Notes: generated by a model from the letters alone, not told the origin. Positions 18,575 to 31,298 are shown, numbered from the stretch's first letter. The stretch is DNA of 64,000 nucleotides from Lysobacteraceae bacterium 2PB (GCA_005502915.1 SCMT01000015.1:28376-92375), one strand, 5' to 3'. Numbers and translations are program-made.

Positions 18575-19735
<1,161 letters not shown>

Positions 19736-19925
19736 TGAACCCCCGGCCGGCTGCGTCCGCCCCGCCATCCGTCGCGCGATACGACGGGTGTGGCAGGGGT
19801 GGGCCGGCCGGCCGTTCGCATGCCGAGCAGACCGACCGCAACCAACGATCCGCCGACGCCTGATCCGCGTCGCGCGCACGCATGACCCCCCGGCCAGCGC
19901 CCATCGGCGCCACCAACGGACCGCA

Positions 19926-22900
19926 ATGCCCATGACCAAGAAAGCCTCCGCCCCGCGCACCCCGACCCAGCGAAAACAGGTGCGCGGCGAGTCGCACGCA
20001 AGCGAATCGCGACTGCTCGATCCCATCCTCGACGCCATCCGCAAGCGCGCCGGCAAGCGCGGCGAAGCCGATGCCGTCGCCTTCGCAGGGACGTTCTACC
20101 AGCGCCTGAGCGAGGACGAGCTGCCGGCGCACAGCGCGGACGCCTGGGCCGCGCTGGCTGCGGACTTCCTCGAATTCGCGCGACTGCGCAAGCCGGGCAC
20201 GGCGAACGTGCGACTGTTCAATCCGGTCGCCGCCAAGCACGGCTGGGAATCGACCCACACCGTGCTGCAGATCGTCAACGACGACATGCCGTTCCTGGTC
20301 GACTCCGTGATGATGGCGCTGGCCGAACGCGGCATCGGCGTGCATGTCCTCGGCCACCCGATCCTGCGCGTGACGCGCGACAAGGTCGGCCGGATCACGG
20401 CGGTGGGCGAGGGTGCGCCCGAGTCGATGATGAGCCTGGAGATCGATCGTCTCTCCGCTGCCGATTCGGCGGTCATCGAGCGCGCCATCCGCGACGTGCT
20501 CGGCGACGTGCGCGGCATCGTGGAGGACTGGCCGGCGATGCGCGAGCGCATGCTGGCGATCACCGAAGACCTCGGCAAGCGCCGCATGCCGGTCAGCGAC
20601 GCGATGCGTGCCGAAGCGCAGGCCTTCCTCGGTTGGGCCGCCGCCGACCATTTCACCTTCCTTGGCTACCGCGAGTACAAGGTGAAGAAGCAGGGCGGCG
20701 AGGAAGTGCTGGCGGCCGATCCGGCTTCCGGCCTGGGCCTGCTGCGCGGCCGCGAAAGCGGCAAGCCGCGCAAGGTCGCCTCGCTGACCGCCTACACCAT
20801 GCAGCAGGCCGGCCACGTCGACCCGCTGATCCTCACCAAGACCAATTCGCGCGCCACCGTGCACCGTCCCGGCTACATGGACTACATCGGCGTGCTCAGC
20901 TACGACGCCGACGGTCGCCCGGTCGCCGAACAGCGTTTCATCGGCCTCTACACCTCGAGCGCCTACACGCGCCGCCCCTGGGAAATCCCGCTGGTGCGCG
21001 AACGCCATGAGGCGGTGATGGCCAAGTCCGGCCTCGCGCCCACCGGTCACAGCTGGAAGGCGCTGCGCCACATCGTCGAGAAGTTGCCGCGCGACGAGCT
21101 GTTCCAGTCGAGCGAAGCGGAACTGTTCGAACTGGCCACCGGCGTGCTCAACCTGCAGGAGCGCGTGCGCAGCAAGCTGTTCCTGCGCCACGACCGTTAC
21201 GGTCGCTTCTACTCGGTGCTGGCCTACATCCCGCGCGACCGCTACAACACCGAGATGCGCCTGCGCATCGAAGCGATGCTGCGCGAGGTGCTGCATGCCG
21301 ACCGCGTGGATTCCACCATCCAGCTCGGCGATTCGCCGCTGGCGCAGCTGCACATGCTGGCCCGCCCGCGCAAGGACGAAATCGTCGAGATCGACGCCGC
21401 CGGCCTGAACGCGCGACTCGCCGCGATCGTGCGCAACTGGCAGGACGACCTGCGTGAAGTGCTGGTCTCGCGTCATGGCGAAGAGCGCGGCCTTGCGCTG
21501 GCCAACGGCTTCGGCCGCGCGCTGACCCCCGCCTACATCGAGAAGGCCTCCGCCGCGATCGCCGCCGACGACGTCGAGCAGCTCGCCGCGCTGACCCCGG
21601 ACAACGACCTGCGTCTGAGCCTCTATCGCGACCAGGACGGCGGCCTGCGCTTCAAGTTCTACCGCCTGCACGACGATATCCCGCTGTCCGACGCGATGCC
21701 GATGATGGAGAACATGGGCTTGCGCGTGATCTCGGAACATCCGTTCCGCATCGAATCCGCCGGTACCGTCGCTTACATCCAGGACTTCGAGGTCGAGACC
21801 ACGCGCGGCGACATCAATGTCGACGACCTCGACGAGGACTTCGAGGACGCGTTCGCGCAGATCTGGCGCGGCAATGCCGAGAACGACGGCTTCAACAAGC
21901 TCATCCTCGCCGCGAACCTGTCCTGGAAGCAGATCGCGATGCTGCGCGCGTACTGCAAGTACCTGCTGCAGATCGGCGTGCCGTTCTCGCAGAGCTACGT
22001 CGAGGAAACCTTCGCGCGCTACCCGATCCTCGCCCGCCTGATGGCGGAGCTGTTCGAGGCCCGCTTCGACCCGGCGACCGGCAAGGAATCGAAGGCCGAG
22101 ATCAAGGCCGGCGCCGACAGCATCCGCAAGCAGCTGACCGCGATCGCCGCCGGCGATGCCGCCGTGCTCGCCGCCGTCGAGCCGGTGATCGCCGCGCGCG
22201 CCGCGAAGCGCGAAGCGCAACTGGAAGCGACCCGCACCGCGATCACCACGCTGCTCGACCGCGTGTCCAGCCTCGACGAAGACCGCATCCTGCGCAGTTT
22301 CGTCGGCGTGATCGAAGCCACGCTGCGCACGAACTACTACATCACCTACCGCAGCGGCCGCTACCGCAACGGCCTGCGCGCCGATGGCGGCCCGGCCGAT
22401 TACCTCAGCTTCAAGTTCGACACCTCGAAGGTGCCGGACCTGCCGAAGCCGCGTCCCTACCGCGAGATCTTCGTCTGCGGCCCGCGCGTCGAAGGCGTGC
22501 ACCTGCGCTTCGGACCGGTCGCGCGCGGCGGCCTGCGCTGGTCGGATCGCCGCGAGGATTTCCGTACGGAAGTGCTGGGCCTGGTGAAGGCGCAGATGGT
22601 GAAGAACACCGTGATCGTGCCGGTCGGCTCGAAGGGCGGCTTCTTCTGCAAGCAGCTGCCCGACCCGTCGGTCGACCGCGATGCCTGGTTCAGCGAGGGC
22701 GTGGCCTGCTACAAGCGTTTCATCAACGGCCTGCTGGACATCACCGACAACATCGTCGGCGGCAAGATCGTGCCGCCGGACGAAGTGGTGCGCCACGACG
22801 GCGACGACCCGTACCTCGTCGTCGCCGCCGACAAGGGCACCGCGACCTTCTCCGACATCGCCAACGGCATCGCCAACGCCCACGGCTTCTGGCTCGACGA

Positions 22901-24923
22901 CGCGTTCGCCTCCGGCGGCTCGGTCGGCTACGACCACAAGGGCATGGGCATCACCGCGCGCGGCGGTTGGGAGTCGGTCAAGCGCCACTTCCGTGCGCTC
23001 GGTCGCGATTGCCAGACGCAGGATTTCACCTGCGTCGGTGTCGGCGACATGTCCGGCGACGTGTTCGGCAACGGCATGCTGCTGTCGAAGCATATCCGCC
23101 TGGTCGCGGCCTTCGACCATCGCCACATCTTCCTCGACCCGAACCCGGACTCGGCGATCTCGTTCAAGGAGCGCGAGCGCATGTTCAAGCTGCCGCGTTC
23201 GAGCTGGGAGGATTACGACAAGGCGCTGATCAGCAAGGGCGGTGGCGTGTTCCCGCGTTCGGCCAAGTCGATCCCGCTGTCGCCGGAAGTCAAGGCCGCG
23301 CTCGGCATCGCCGCCGACACGACCGCGATGAGCCCGATGGAGCTGATGAACGCGATCCTCAAGGCGCCGGTCGACCTGCTGTGGAACGGCGGCATCGGCA
23401 CCTACGTCAAGGCGTCCAGCGAAAGCCATGCCGATGTCGGCGACCGCGCCAACAACGGCCTGCGCGTCAACGGCAACGAGTTGCGCTGCCGGATGGTGGG
23501 CGAGGGCGGCAACCTCGGCCTGACCCAGCTCGGCCGCATCGAGGCCGCGCTCAACGGCGTGCTGCTCAACACCGACTTCATCGACAACTCCGCCGGCGTC
23601 GACACCTCGGACCACGAGGTGAACATCAAGATCCTGCTCAACGGCGAAGTGCAGAAGAAGAAGCTGTCGATGCCCGAGCGCAACAAGCTGCTCGCGGCGA
23701 TGACCGACGAAGTCGCCGCGCTGGTGCTCAACGACAACTACCGCCAGAACCAGGCGCTGAGCCTGATGCAGCGCATGTCGCTCACCCGCCTGGGCTCGAA
23801 GCAGCACTTCATCAAGACCCTGGAATCGCAGGGCCTGCTCGACCGCCAGATCGAGTTCCTGCCCAGCGACGCGGAGATCGCCGACCGCAAGTCGCGCCGC
23901 ATCGGCCTGACCCGGCCGGAGCTGTCGGTGCTGCTGTCGTACTCGAAGATCGTGCTGTTCCAGCAGCTGCTCGATTCCGACGTGCCGGAAGACCCGTACC
24001 TGTCGAAGGAACTGGTCCGCTACTTCCCGCAGCCGCTGCAGCAGAAGTACGCGAAGTCGATGGAACAGCATCGCCTGAAGCGCGAGATCATCGCCACGGC
24101 GGTGACCAACTCGATGGTCAACCGCATGGGCTCGACCTTCACCCTGCGCATGACCGAGGATTCCGGTCGCACGCCGGGCGAGGTCGCGAAGGCCTTCACC
24201 ATCGCCCGCGAAACCCTCGACGCGCGCGAGCTGTGGGCGCAGATCGACGCGCTCGACGGCAAGGTGCCGGAGTCGGTCCAGGTCGACGCGCTGCAGACCA
24301 TCTGGTCGCTGCTGCGTTCCATGACCCGCTGGCTGCTTTCGCGTCCGGGCGCGATCCCGGCGATCACCGATGCGGTCGATCGCTACCACGGCGGTTTCCG
24401 CGAGATCCGCGCCGGTTCCGGCATCCTGCCGGCGTCGATGCGCCCCGCGTACGACGCCAGCTTCGAGGACTGGAAGGCCAAGGGCATGCCGGAGTCGCTG
24501 GCCAAGCAGCTCGCGGCGATTCCCTACCTCGAATGGTGCTGCGACATCATCGAAGTGGCCCGCGCGCGCAAGCTCAAGCCGGTCGAAGTGGCGAAGGTCC
24601 ATTTCCGCCTCGGCGAGGCCCTGCAGCTGCCGTGGCTGTACGCGCAGATCGATTCGCTCGCGGTCGACGGCCGCTGGCACGCGGTCGCGCGCGGCTCGCT
24701 GCGCGACGAACTCGCCACGCAGCAGCGCCTCCTGAGCATGCAGGTGCTCGCCACGCCGGGCGCGAACGCCGACGCCAAGGTCAAGTACTGGCTGGAACGC
24801 GACGATGCCGCGCTGCGCTTCACCCTCGGCATGCTCGCCGAAGTGGCTGCGCAGAAGTCGCTGGACTACCCGACCGCCTCGGTCGCGGTGCGTCGCCTGT
24901 CGATGCTGTCCGCCGAAGGCTGA
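19926..24923 (+). CDS. gdhB: NAD-dependent glutamate dehydrogenase, large (180-kDa) class
   Basis: 1,665-residue cytosolic enzyme that deaminates glutamate to 2-oxoglutarate with NAD+. It has the long N-terminal regulatory half typical of the class (ACT-like regions, residues about 60-700) and a catalytic core with [35 protein letters not shown] (catalytic Lys) and [17 protein letters not shown] (NAD region), followed by a helical C-terminal domain. Full length equals that of Pseudomonas and Xanthomonas homologues. The start is the ATG at 19926; an in-frame ATG two codons on is equally possible. Codon use is strongly biased toward C/G-ended codons, suggesting high expression. A hairpin terminator follows. 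Confidence 0.95.
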   Translation: MPMTKKASAPRTPTQRKQVRGESHASESRLLDPILDAIRKRAGKRGEADAVAFAGTFYQRLSEDELPAHSADAWAALAADFLEFARLRKPGTANVRLFNPVAAKHGWESTHTVLQIVNDDMPFLVDSVMMALAERGIGVHVLGHPILRVTRDKVGRITAVGEGAPESMMSLEIDRLSAADSAVIERAIRDVLGDVRGIVEDWPAMRERMLAITEDLGKRRMPVSDAMRAEAQAFLGWAAADHFTFLGYREYKVKKQGGEEVLAADPASGLGLLRGRESGKPRKVASLTAYTMQQAGHVDPLILTKTNSRATVHRPGYMDYIGVLSYDADGRPVAEQRFIGLYTSSAYTRRPWEIPLVRERHEAVMAKSGLAPTGHSWKALRHIVEKLPRDELFQSSEAELFELATGVLNLQERVRSKLFLRHDRYGRFYSVLAYIPRDRYNTEMRLRIEAMLREVLHADRVDSTIQLGDSPLAQLHMLARPRKDEIVEIDAAGLNARLAAIVRNWQDDLREVLVSRHGEERGLALANGFGRALTPAYIEKASAAIAADDVEQLAALTPDNDLRLSLYRDQDGGLRFKFYRLHDDIPLSDAMPMMENMGLRVISEHPFRIESAGTVAYIQDFEVETTRGDINVDDLDEDFEDAFAQIWRGNAENDGFNKLILAANLSWKQIAMLRAYCKYLLQIGVPFSQSYVEETFARYPILARLMAELFEARFDPATGKESKAEIKAGADSIRKQLTAIAAGDAAVLAAVEPVIAARAAKREAQLEATRTAITTLLDRVSSLDEDRILRSFVGVIEATLRTNYYITYRSGRYRNGLRADGGPADYLSFKFDTSKVPDLPKPRPYREIFVCGPRVEGVHLRFGPVARGGLRWSDRREDFRTEVLGLVKAQMVKNTVIVPVGSKGGFFCKQLPDPSVDRDAWFSEGVACYKRFINGLLDITDNIVGGKIVPPDEVVRHDGDDPYLVVAADKGTATFSDIANGIANAHGFWLDDAFASGGSVGYDHKGMGITARGGWESVKRHFRALGRDCQTQDFTCVGVGDMSGDVFGNGMLLSKHIRLVAAFDHRHIFLDPNPDSAISFKERERMFKLPRSSWEDYDKALISKGGGVFPRSAKSIPLSPEVKAALGIAADTTAMSPMELMNAILKAPVDLLWNGGIGTYVKASSESHADVGDRANNGLRVNGNELRCRMVGEGGNLGLTQLGRIEAALNGVLLNTDFIDNSAGVDTSDHEVNIKILLNGEVQKKKLSMPERNKLLAAMTDEVAALVLNDNYRQNQALSLMQRMSLTRLGSKQHFIKTLESQGLLDRQIEFLPSDAEIADRKSRRIGLTRPELSVLLSYSKIVLFQQLLDSDVPEDPYLSKELVRYFPQPLQQKYAKSMEQHRLKREIIATAVTNSMVNRMGSTFTLRMTEDSGRTPGEVAKAFTIARETLDARELWAQIDALDGKVPESVQVDALQTIWSLLRSMTRWLLSRPGAIPAITDAVDRYHGGFREIRAGSGILPASMRPAYDASFEDWKAKGMPESLAKQLAAIPYLEWCCDIIEVARARKLKPVEVAKVHFRLGEALQLPWLYAQIDSLAVDGRWHAVARGSLRDELATQQRLLSMQVLATPGANADAKVKYWLERDDAALRFTLGMLAEVAAQKSLDYPTASVAVRRLSMLSAEG

Positions 24924-24945
24924 CCGCCTCGCCCTTGCTGTGCGC

Positions 24946-24975
24946 CGAACGGCCCCGGGAAACCGGGGCCGTTCG
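24946..24975 (+). terminator. Hairpin terminator after NAD-glutamate dehydrogenase
   Basis: 13-bp perfect stem (CGAACGGCCCCGG with its complement) closed by a GAAA loop, 22 nt after the stop. No T-run follows, so termination would rely on stem strength or Rho. Confidence 0.6.
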
Positions 24976-25078
24976 CATGTCGGGCCATGCGCGGCAGGGC
25001 AGGGGAGCGACCTGCCATCGCCGCAACGATCCGCTATCCTCGCGCTTGCGGGATGGACCCGCCGGACAGGACGCACCC

Positions 25079-25846
25079 GTGGCCCAGCAGCGCATCGCCT
25101 TCCTCGCCAGCCCCAGCCCCGACGCCCAGCAGGCGCTGGCGGCCATGACCGCGCGCCATGGGCAGTGCGCACCGGCCGATGCCGACATCCTCTGTCCGCT
25201 CGGCGGCGACGGTTTCATGCTGCAGACCCTGCACCGCCACGGCGGCCTCGGCATCCCGGTGTACGGCATGAAGCTCGGCACCGTCGGTTTCCTGATGAAC
25301 CACTTCGTCGAGGACGGCCTGCTCGAACGCCTCGCCGCCGCCGAACCCGCGAAGCTGCGCCCGCTGGAGATGTCCGCGCAGACCGAATCCGGCGCCACCG
25401 TCACCTCGCTCGCGTACAACGAAGTCTCGCTGCTGCGCCAGACCCGCCAGGCCGCGCACATCTCGATCGAGCTGAACGACCAGACCCGCCTCGACGAACT
25501 CATCTGCGACGGCGCGATGGTCGCCACGCCCGCCGGCAGCACCGCGTACAACTATTCCGCCGGCGGCCCGATCCTGCCGCTGGGATGCGGCGTCGTCGCG
25601 CTCACCCCGATCGCCCCGTTCCGCCCACGTCGCTGGCGCGGCGCACTGCTCAAGGCCGACACCGAAGTCCGCTTCCGCGTCCTCGACCCCTACAAGCGCC
25701 CGGTCAGCGCCACCGCCGACTCCCATGAAGTTCGCGACGTCGTCGAAGTCGCCATCCGCGAATCCCGCGACCGCATGGTCACCCTGCTGTTCGATCCGGA
25801 ACACAACCTGGAAGAGCGGATCTTGAGCGAGCAGTTCGTGGCGTGA
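25079..25846 (+). CDS. nadK: NAD kinase
   Basis: 255-residue enzyme phosphorylating NAD+ to NADP+. The diagnostic motif [17 protein letters not shown] holds the GGDG active-site Asp (about residue 40). [40 protein letters not shown] and a C-terminal strand region complete the fold. The start is GTG at 25079 with AGGAC upstream; the frame runs much further back but only as an off-frame reading of the dehydrogenase gene. A -10-like TATCCT lies about 45 nt upstream. Confidence 0.94.
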   Translation: MAQQRIAFLASPSPDAQQALAAMTARHGQCAPADADILCPLGGDGFMLQTLHRHGGLGIPVYGMKLGTVGFLMNHFVEDGLLERLAAAEPAKLRPLEMSAQTESGATVTSLAYNEVSLLRQTRQAAHISIELNDQTRLDELICDGAMVATPAGSTAYNYSAGGPILPLGCGVVALTPIAPFRPRRWRGALLKADTEVRFRVLDPYKRPVSATADSHEVRDVVEVAIRESRDRMVTLLFDPEHNLEERILSEQFVA

Positions 25847-25922
25847 GTCCGGTGCATGCAGATACGCTTCGGTATTGATTTGCGCCGCTCGTCAGCGAAG
25901 GTACGATTTGCATGCGTGATCT

Positions 25923-25951
25923 CTGGCATTGAGACCGGACCTACGTAGAAT
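25923..25951 (+). promoter_or_regulatory. Predicted promoter of the RHS toxin gene
   Basis: CTGGCA (25923-25928) and TAGAAT (25946-25951) are separated by exactly 17 nt. A transcript would have a leader of about 70 nt with two small hairpins (AATCCC/GGGATT and CTGCC/GGCAG) before the ATG. The region 25847-26029 holds no gene. Confidence 0.35.
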
Positions 25952-26029
25952 CCCGATCCTCTGGGGATTCGTTCCATCCGAAAACACGGCTGCCAATCCG
26001 GGCAGCGTTTCCATTTCTTTCAGGTCACC

Positions 26030-29000
26030 ATGAAGAAACTTTTTTCGCAGTCCACGATTCGGCCATGCATCGCCCGGGGCCTGGTGTTCCTCGCCGCCAT
26101 GCTGCTGCCTGCAGGCTCTGCGCTGGCATCCAAAGGCGTGTGGGAAGAGTACGAGAAGCTGATCAAGGCGGCGGAAACAGTCGGCACGGTCGGCCCCGAC
26201 CAGTTCGGCGAGCAGATCAACTTCCAGCGTGGCGGTTTCAGCCTGCGGGTGACCGACGTCAGTATTCCGGGCAACAACGCACTGCCGGTCGCGTTCTCGC
26301 GCAGCTTCGTCACCAAGACGGCTGGTGGTGCGATGAAGGGCACGACGCCGCAGCAGAATGCGCGCGACGGCGCGCTTGCCGACTGGGAAATTGATCTGCC
26401 ATTCGTTGGTGGGGTGTATCCGGTCCAGACAGGATGGGTCAGTGGCAATACGTTGAGTGGCTCGCGTTGCTCGGCGGGAGTCGGCGGACCCTCCGTCAGC
26501 GTGAATTTGAGTACTTTCGATTACTACGAGTATTCGAGCGGCGTGCGTATCAACATTCCCGGTGTTGGTAACTCGGCGCTGTTGAATCCTGCCGCCACGA
26601 CGTCGCGCCCAACGGCTGGTACCCGATGGATCACGAATGGCTGGACGGCGATCAACTGTCTCGCGACCACCAAGAATGGGAGTGGCGAGGGATTCATCGC
26701 AACAACGCCCGATGGCACGCGCTACTGGTTCGACTGGATGGCGATGGCGCAGGAGCAGGATCTGACGAAATCGCGTATTGAAGGCAGTGTGTGGTGGGGA
26801 ACGATCCGTACGGTCTACGATCACTTGCCCCGAGGACGGTTTGGGCTTTATGCCACCCGTGTTGAAGATCGCTTCGGCAATTGGGTGACCTATACGTACA
26901 GCAATGCGGCCAACGCGCCTGTCCGCTTGAGTCAGATCCAATCTAGCGATGGCCGACTCATCACGGTGACCCACAATGCGAATGGTCACGTACAGGCCGT
27001 CAGCACCAACGGGCGGACATGGACGTACGGTTATACCGGGAGCGGCATCGCGGGAACCTCTCTGAGCTCGGTCACGCTGCCCGATGGCACGGCCTGGGCC
27101 TTGTCTTTGCATAACTTCCAGAGTCTGCTGGTTCGCTACTACCAGGGCGAACCCGGCGAATTCTGGCGCAACTGCACCAACCCTGGCGATATCGTCGAGA
27201 ACACCTATGTTGGTACCGTGAAGCACCCCTCGGGAGCAACGGCGGAATACTCTCTTTTTCCGACACGGCAACGCCGTCACGGCATCAACTACGCCAGCAA
27301 CTGCGCCATCGGCGATCCAGACAATCCGAATGACGATACCGAATGGTATCCCTCGGCCTGGGACAGCTATGCGATCGTCAAGAAGCGCGTCTTCGGCTCC
27401 GGCATCCCGACACAGGAATGGAATTACGCATACGAAGAGGGCGATCGCACCATCGTGACAGGGCCGGGCGACTACACCCGCTATACCTACGGCAACACCT
27501 TCAAGGTGAACGAAGGCAAGCTGTTGACGGTGGAGCGCGGCGCCTCCGCCACCAGCATCCTGCATCGCGAGGACTACACCTACGAGCTGGCGCAGAGCGG
27601 TATGCCTTATCCCACCCCGATCGGTACATCGCCCAATCCGCGCACCGATGATTTCGTCGAGGAGTACCTGCTGCCGCAGAAGAGCAGGGTCGTGACCCGG
27701 GACTCGGCCACATTCTCCTCGCAGGTGCAGCAGTACGACGCATTCGGCAGGCCGCTCCGCGCGGTCCGCTGGAGCAGCCTGGGTCCGACGCGCGATGACG
27801 TGCTCAGCTACTACAACAATCTCGACCTCTGGGTCATCGGCCTGCCCGAGCGCAGCTACAACGTCGACACAGGTGGGATGATCGAATTCGAGAACAGCTA
27901 CAACACCTTGGGCCAACTGGTCTGGAGCAAACAGTTCGGCAAATTGCAGCATTCCTTGACTTATCACGCCGACGGCACCATCGCGACGGTGACCGACGGG
28001 CGCGGCAACGTGACCCACTTGTCCGACTGGAAGCGCGGCATCCCTGGATTGATCAAGTACCCCGGCACGAACGAGGCGCCCGCCGGCGCAACCGAATCCG
28101 CCGTGATCGACCCCAATGGTTGGATCACCGCCGTCACCAGCGAGATCGGTGCTGTGACCGGCTACGGCTATGACGCGATGGGCCGTCTCGCCAGCATCGT
28201 GCAGCCGACCGGCGATGCCGTGGCTTCGCCATCTTCGGGTGGCAACTACTACAACACGCTTCGCAACTTCCGACCGTTGGTGGCGGCCGACTGGAAACCG
28301 GCCGGCGTCGTCGACGGCCAGTGGCGCCTCTATGAAGAAACCGGCAACCGCGCCACGATCACCTACATGGATGCCCTGTGGCGTCCCGTCCTCAAGCACG
28401 AGTACGACGCGCAGAACGTGGCGGCCACGCTGCGCGCATCGAAGACCACCTATGACAGCAGTGGCCGCGTCAGCTTCCAGTCCTATCCCTCCTCGAACAC
28501 CATCCCGGGCGATACCGGTACGCGCACCTTCTACGATTCGCTTGATCGCGTCACGCGCGTCGAACAGGACAGCGAGCATGGTGTGCTCGCCACAACGACC
28601 CAGTACCTGGTCGGCCTGAAGACCCTTGTCACCAACCCGAAGGGGTTCAGCACCACGACCAGCTTCACCGGGTGGGACGAACCGAGCTACGACTACCCGG
28701 TGCTGAGCGAACAGCCGGAAGGCAAGGTCATCCAGATCGGCCGCCACCTGCAATTCGGCTGGCCGCTGCAGCTGACGCAACGCAACGCAGCGAACACGTT
28801 GTCGTCCACGCGTCGCTACGTATATGACGGCAATGCCCAGTTGTGCAAGACCATCGAGCCGGAAACCGGCGTGACCGTGATGGGCTACGACGGAGCAGGC
28901 AATCTCGAATGGCAGGCCGCAGGCCTGGATGCAGGCTCTGGCAGTTTCAACTCGACGATCGACTGCCAGCACGTGGCCGCCTATGGGGCCGGGCGCACGG

Positions 29001-30976
29001 TCACACGCAGCTATGATCCACGCAATCGCCTCACCCACCTGACCTTCCCGAATGGTCTCGGTAACCAGATCTGGACCTACGAGAAGGACAACCTGCCGAA
29101 GAGCGTCACGGCGTACAACGATGCCGGCAATACGACCCCGGTCGTCACTACGTATACCTACAACAACCGTCGCCTGCTCGTCGGCGAAACGCTGGCGCAG
29201 CCGGGCTGGTACTCGTGGTCGGTCGGTTATGCCTACGACGGTTACGGGCATCTTTCCACCCAGACGTACCCGACTGGCCTTGTGGTCGATTACGCGCCGA
29301 ACCCGCTGGGGCAGCCGACCAAGGCCGGTACCTATGCCTCCGGTGCGCAGTACTACCCGAATGGTGCGCTGAAGCAGTTCACCTACGGCAACGGCATCGT
29401 GCATACCATGACGCAGAATGCTCGGCAGTTGCCCGACCGCACGATCAGCAGCGGCGGTGTGCTCGATTTCCAGAACTTCTATGACGCCAATGGCAACGTC
29501 GAACACATCGCGAATCGTCTCGTCGAAGGATATGACCTTCGCGACCGCTGGATGCAATACGACCAGCTGGATCGACTGACGGCCGCAGGCTCGGGCAGCT
29601 TCGGCGGCGACCACTGGCACAGAATGACCTACGATGCTCTGGACAACCTCAAGTCCTGGAAGCTCGCCGGCGTCAAGGACTATGCGGAGTACGTCTACGA
29701 CGCGCAGAACCATCGTCTGACCAGCATTCGCAATACCGCTGGCGCGACGGTGGTGGGCTTTGCCTATGATCCGCAGGGTAATGTGCAGAACAAGAATGGA
29801 CAGATCCACGATTTCGATTTCGGAAATCGCTTGCGCGCTGTCGTAAACAAGGAAGCGTATCGTTACGACGGCCTCGGGCGGCGCGTGATGAACTGGCGCC
29901 CGCCCACCGCCGCAGCGCCTAATGGCAGCCTGTCCTTCTCGCTGTACACCCAGTCGGGCCAGATCGTCTACGAAGAGGATTACCACAGCTCGCCGACCAC
30001 CGCGAAGGAGCACGTCTATCTCGCCGGCAGCATCATCGCCACGCGCGAGAACAAGTGGGGCGTTTCGCAGGAAGTGAAGTACCAGCACACCGACGCCCTC
30101 GGCAGTCCGGTGGCGGTAACCAATGCCTCCGGTCAGGTCATCGAGCGCATGGACTACGAGCCCTGGGGCGCGATCATCGGCAAGCCGAACCACAGCGGCA
30201 TCGGCTACACCGGGCACGTGATGGATGCTGCGACCGGGCTGACGTACATGCAGCAGCGGTATTACGATCAGTCGGTGGGGCGGTTTTTGAGTGTGGATCC
30301 GGTGACGGCTAGCTCGGGGACTGGTGCGAATTTCAATCGGTATTGGTACGGGAATGACAATCCGTACAAGTTTGTGGATCCGGATGGGCGGTTGGCTTGC
30401 ACACTTGGGAAAAACTGTGTAATCAATCCGTTTGAGACTGATCCATTTAAAAGATTTGCGTTGCAAGCAGGCGCCGCGAGACCGCCTCGTCGCACTGGAC
30501 CTGGTCGTACTTCAAGGTACGACGTGCAGTCGACTTCTGAAGCAGTTCACACCGTTCAGGGTCGCTATATGGAGAGAGAGATACATCGCCTTGAGCCGGG
30601 GCGACCGCTTCCACAGTTTATCGGCCCGCCTGGAGGGGCAGCTTATAATCAAGTCACGACAAGCGTTTTGAGTAGAGAAATATCTACTATACGTGGAGAA
30701 AGAGGAAGCATTTTGCAGCGCGCAGTCATTGATGGTCAGTTAAACATGACGCAGACTGTTTCTCGGCAATTGAGTGGGAGTCGTTCTTTTATTCCAGTTC
30801 AGTCGATAATTGAGACAATTAGTAATGGCTCCAGGCGAAATGATCCCAAAGGAGTTCCTGGTCGATCAATGTTCACGTCTCCAGCCTCCTTTAACGGTTC
30901 CAATGGAACATTGGAGGTTCTTGTGAATGTGCCAACAGGTCAAATTCAACATGTCCTTTATCGGAGTAGCCCATGA
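26030..30976 (+). CDS. Secreted RHS/YD-repeat polymorphic toxin
   Basis: 1,648 residues. A Sec signal peptide (about 1-34, ends GSALA) means export without a type VI-specific N-terminal domain. Residues about 50-360 form the N-terminal region. Many YD/RHS repeats follow (for example YGYDAMGRLASIVQPTGD, YVYDGNAQLCKTIEPETG, YRYDGLGRRVMNW), making the shell-like RHS core. The RHS-associated core ends RYYDQSVGRFLSVDP, then NPYKFVDPDGR (residues about 1444-1454), the usual self-cleavage and boundary motif. The last about 194 residues are unrelated and AT-rich: a variable tip ending LEVLVNVPTGQIQHVLYRSSP. The tip is not recognised; a tRNase/BECR-like nuclease is a guess supported by the colicin-type immunity gene that overlaps its stop by 4 bases. 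Confidence 0.88.
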   Translation: MKKLFSQSTIRPCIARGLVFLAAMLLPAGSALASKGVWEEYEKLIKAAETVGTVGPDQFGEQINFQRGGFSLRVTDVSIPGNNALPVAFSRSFVTKTAGGAMKGTTPQQNARDGALADWEIDLPFVGGVYPVQTGWVSGNTLSGSRCSAGVGGPSVSVNLSTFDYYEYSSGVRINIPGVGNSALLNPAATTSRPTAGTRWITNGWTAINCLATTKNGSGEGFIATTPDGTRYWFDWMAMAQEQDLTKSRIEGSVWWGTIRTVYDHLPRGRFGLYATRVEDRFGNWVTYTYSNAANAPVRLSQIQSSDGRLITVTHNANGHVQAVSTNGRTWTYGYTGSGIAGTSLSSVTLPDGTAWALSLHNFQSLLVRYYQGEPGEFWRNCTNPGDIVENTYVGTVKHPSGATAEYSLFPTRQRRHGINYASNCAIGDPDNPNDDTEWYPSAWDSYAIVKKRVFGSGIPTQEWNYAYEEGDRTIVTGPGDYTRYTYGNTFKVNEGKLLTVERGASATSILHREDYTYELAQSGMPYPTPIGTSPNPRTDDFVEEYLLPQKSRVVTRDSATFSSQVQQYDAFGRPLRAVRWSSLGPTRDDVLSYYNNLDLWVIGLPERSYNVDTGGMIEFENSYNTLGQLVWSKQFGKLQHSLTYHADGTIATVTDGRGNVTHLSDWKRGIPGLIKYPGTNEAPAGATESAVIDPNGWITAVTSEIGAVTGYGYDAMGRLASIVQPTGDAVASPSSGGNYYNTLRNFRPLVAADWKPAGVVDGQWRLYEETGNRATITYMDALWRPVLKHEYDAQNVAATLRASKTTYDSSGRVSFQSYPSSNTIPGDTGTRTFYDSLDRVTRVEQDSEHGVLATTTQYLVGLKTLVTNPKGFSTTTSFTGWDEPSYDYPVLSEQPEGKVIQIGRHLQFGWPLQLTQRNAANTLSSTRRYVYDGNAQLCKTIEPETGVTVMGYDGAGNLEWQAAGLDAGSGSFNSTIDCQHVAAYGAGRTVTRSYDPRNRLTHLTFPNGLGNQIWTYEKDNLPKSVTAYNDAGNTTPVVTTYTYNNRRLLVGETLAQPGWYSWSVGYAYDGYGHLSTQTYPTGLVVDYAPNPLGQPTKAGTYASGAQYYPNGALKQFTYGNGIVHTMTQNARQLPDRTISSGGVLDFQNFYDANGNVEHIANRLVEGYDLRDRWMQYDQLDRLTAAGSGSFGGDHWHRMTYDALDNLKSWKLAGVKDYAEYVYDAQNHRLTSIRNTAGATVVGFAYDPQGNVQNKNGQIHDFDFGNRLRAVVNKEAYRYDGLGRRVMNWRPPTAAAPNGSLSFSLYTQSGQIVYEEDYHSSPTTAKEHVYLAGSIIATRENKWGVSQEVKYQHTDALGSPVAVTNASGQVIERMDYEPWGAIIGKPNHSGIGYTGHVMDAATGLTYMQQRYYDQSVGRFLSVDPVTASSGTGANFNRYWYGNDNPYKFVDPDGRLACTLGKNCVINPFETDPFKRFALQAGAARPPRRTGPGRTSRYDVQSTSEAVHTVQGRYMEREIHRLEPGRPLPQFIGPPGGAAYNQVTTSVLSREISTIRGERGSILQRAVIDGQLNMTQTVSRQLSGSRSFIPVQSIIETISNGSRRNDPKGVPGRSMFTSPASFNGSNGTLEVLVNVPTGQIQHVLYRSSP
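30392..30973 (+). other. Variable C-terminal toxin tip of the RHS protein
   Basis: Sub-region of the RHS gene after the DPDG boundary, about residues 1455-1648. Base composition drops sharply and A/T-ended codons appear; the shift already begins near 30250 within the core. Possible functional residues are His in SEAVHTVQGRYMERE, Arg/Asp in NGSRRNDPKG and His in GQIQHVLYRS. No family can be assigned with certainty. Confidence 0.7.
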
Positions 30977-31275
30977 AAATTTTGGGAAAGGATAGGCTCT
31001 TTGAATTGATAGATAAATTCCTTGCCGAAATAATTAGCGCCGAAGAATTTTGCAATGAGTTTGAAAAGGCATTCAACTTCGAAGTCAAAAAATCAGAGCT
31101 ATCGCCTCTGGAGCTTATTGTTTTTGGTGAAATTTTTGATAAGGCTGTCTGGTACTCCTCATTTGAAGACGAGAGAATAAGTATTCCTGGTTATCTAGGC
31201 GAAGCTGAGATAAAAGCATCCGTACAAGCTTCCATTGGAAAGCTGGGGTCAGGGACGACTTTTCGTGATGGCTGA
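30973..31275 (+). CDS. Immunity protein, colicin self-protection type
   Basis: 100-residue acidic, helical cytosolic protein. The N-terminus FELIDKFLAEIISAEEFCNEFEKAF and the later YLGEAEIKASVQASI resemble the bacterial colicin-like immunity family (the group that includes colicin D-type immunity proteins). It overlaps the toxin stop (ATGA, 30973-30976), as expected for a cognate antidote made with its toxin. It shares the low GC content of the tip, so the pair probably moved together. The family placement is from memory of the pattern, hence moderate confidence. Confidence 0.75.
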   Translation: MKILGKDRLFELIDKFLAEIISAEEFCNEFEKAFNFEVKKSELSPLELIVFGEIFDKAVWYSSFEDERISIPGYLGEAEIKASVQASIGKLGSGTTFRDG

Positions 31276-31298
31276 TAAAGCTGGGGTGTACAAGCGCC

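Noticed and set aside
25892..30466. A 1,524-codon open frame opposite the RHS gene
   Set aside because: It is an antisense shadow of the repeat-rich RHS coding sequence, with no ribosome site and no domain resemblance.
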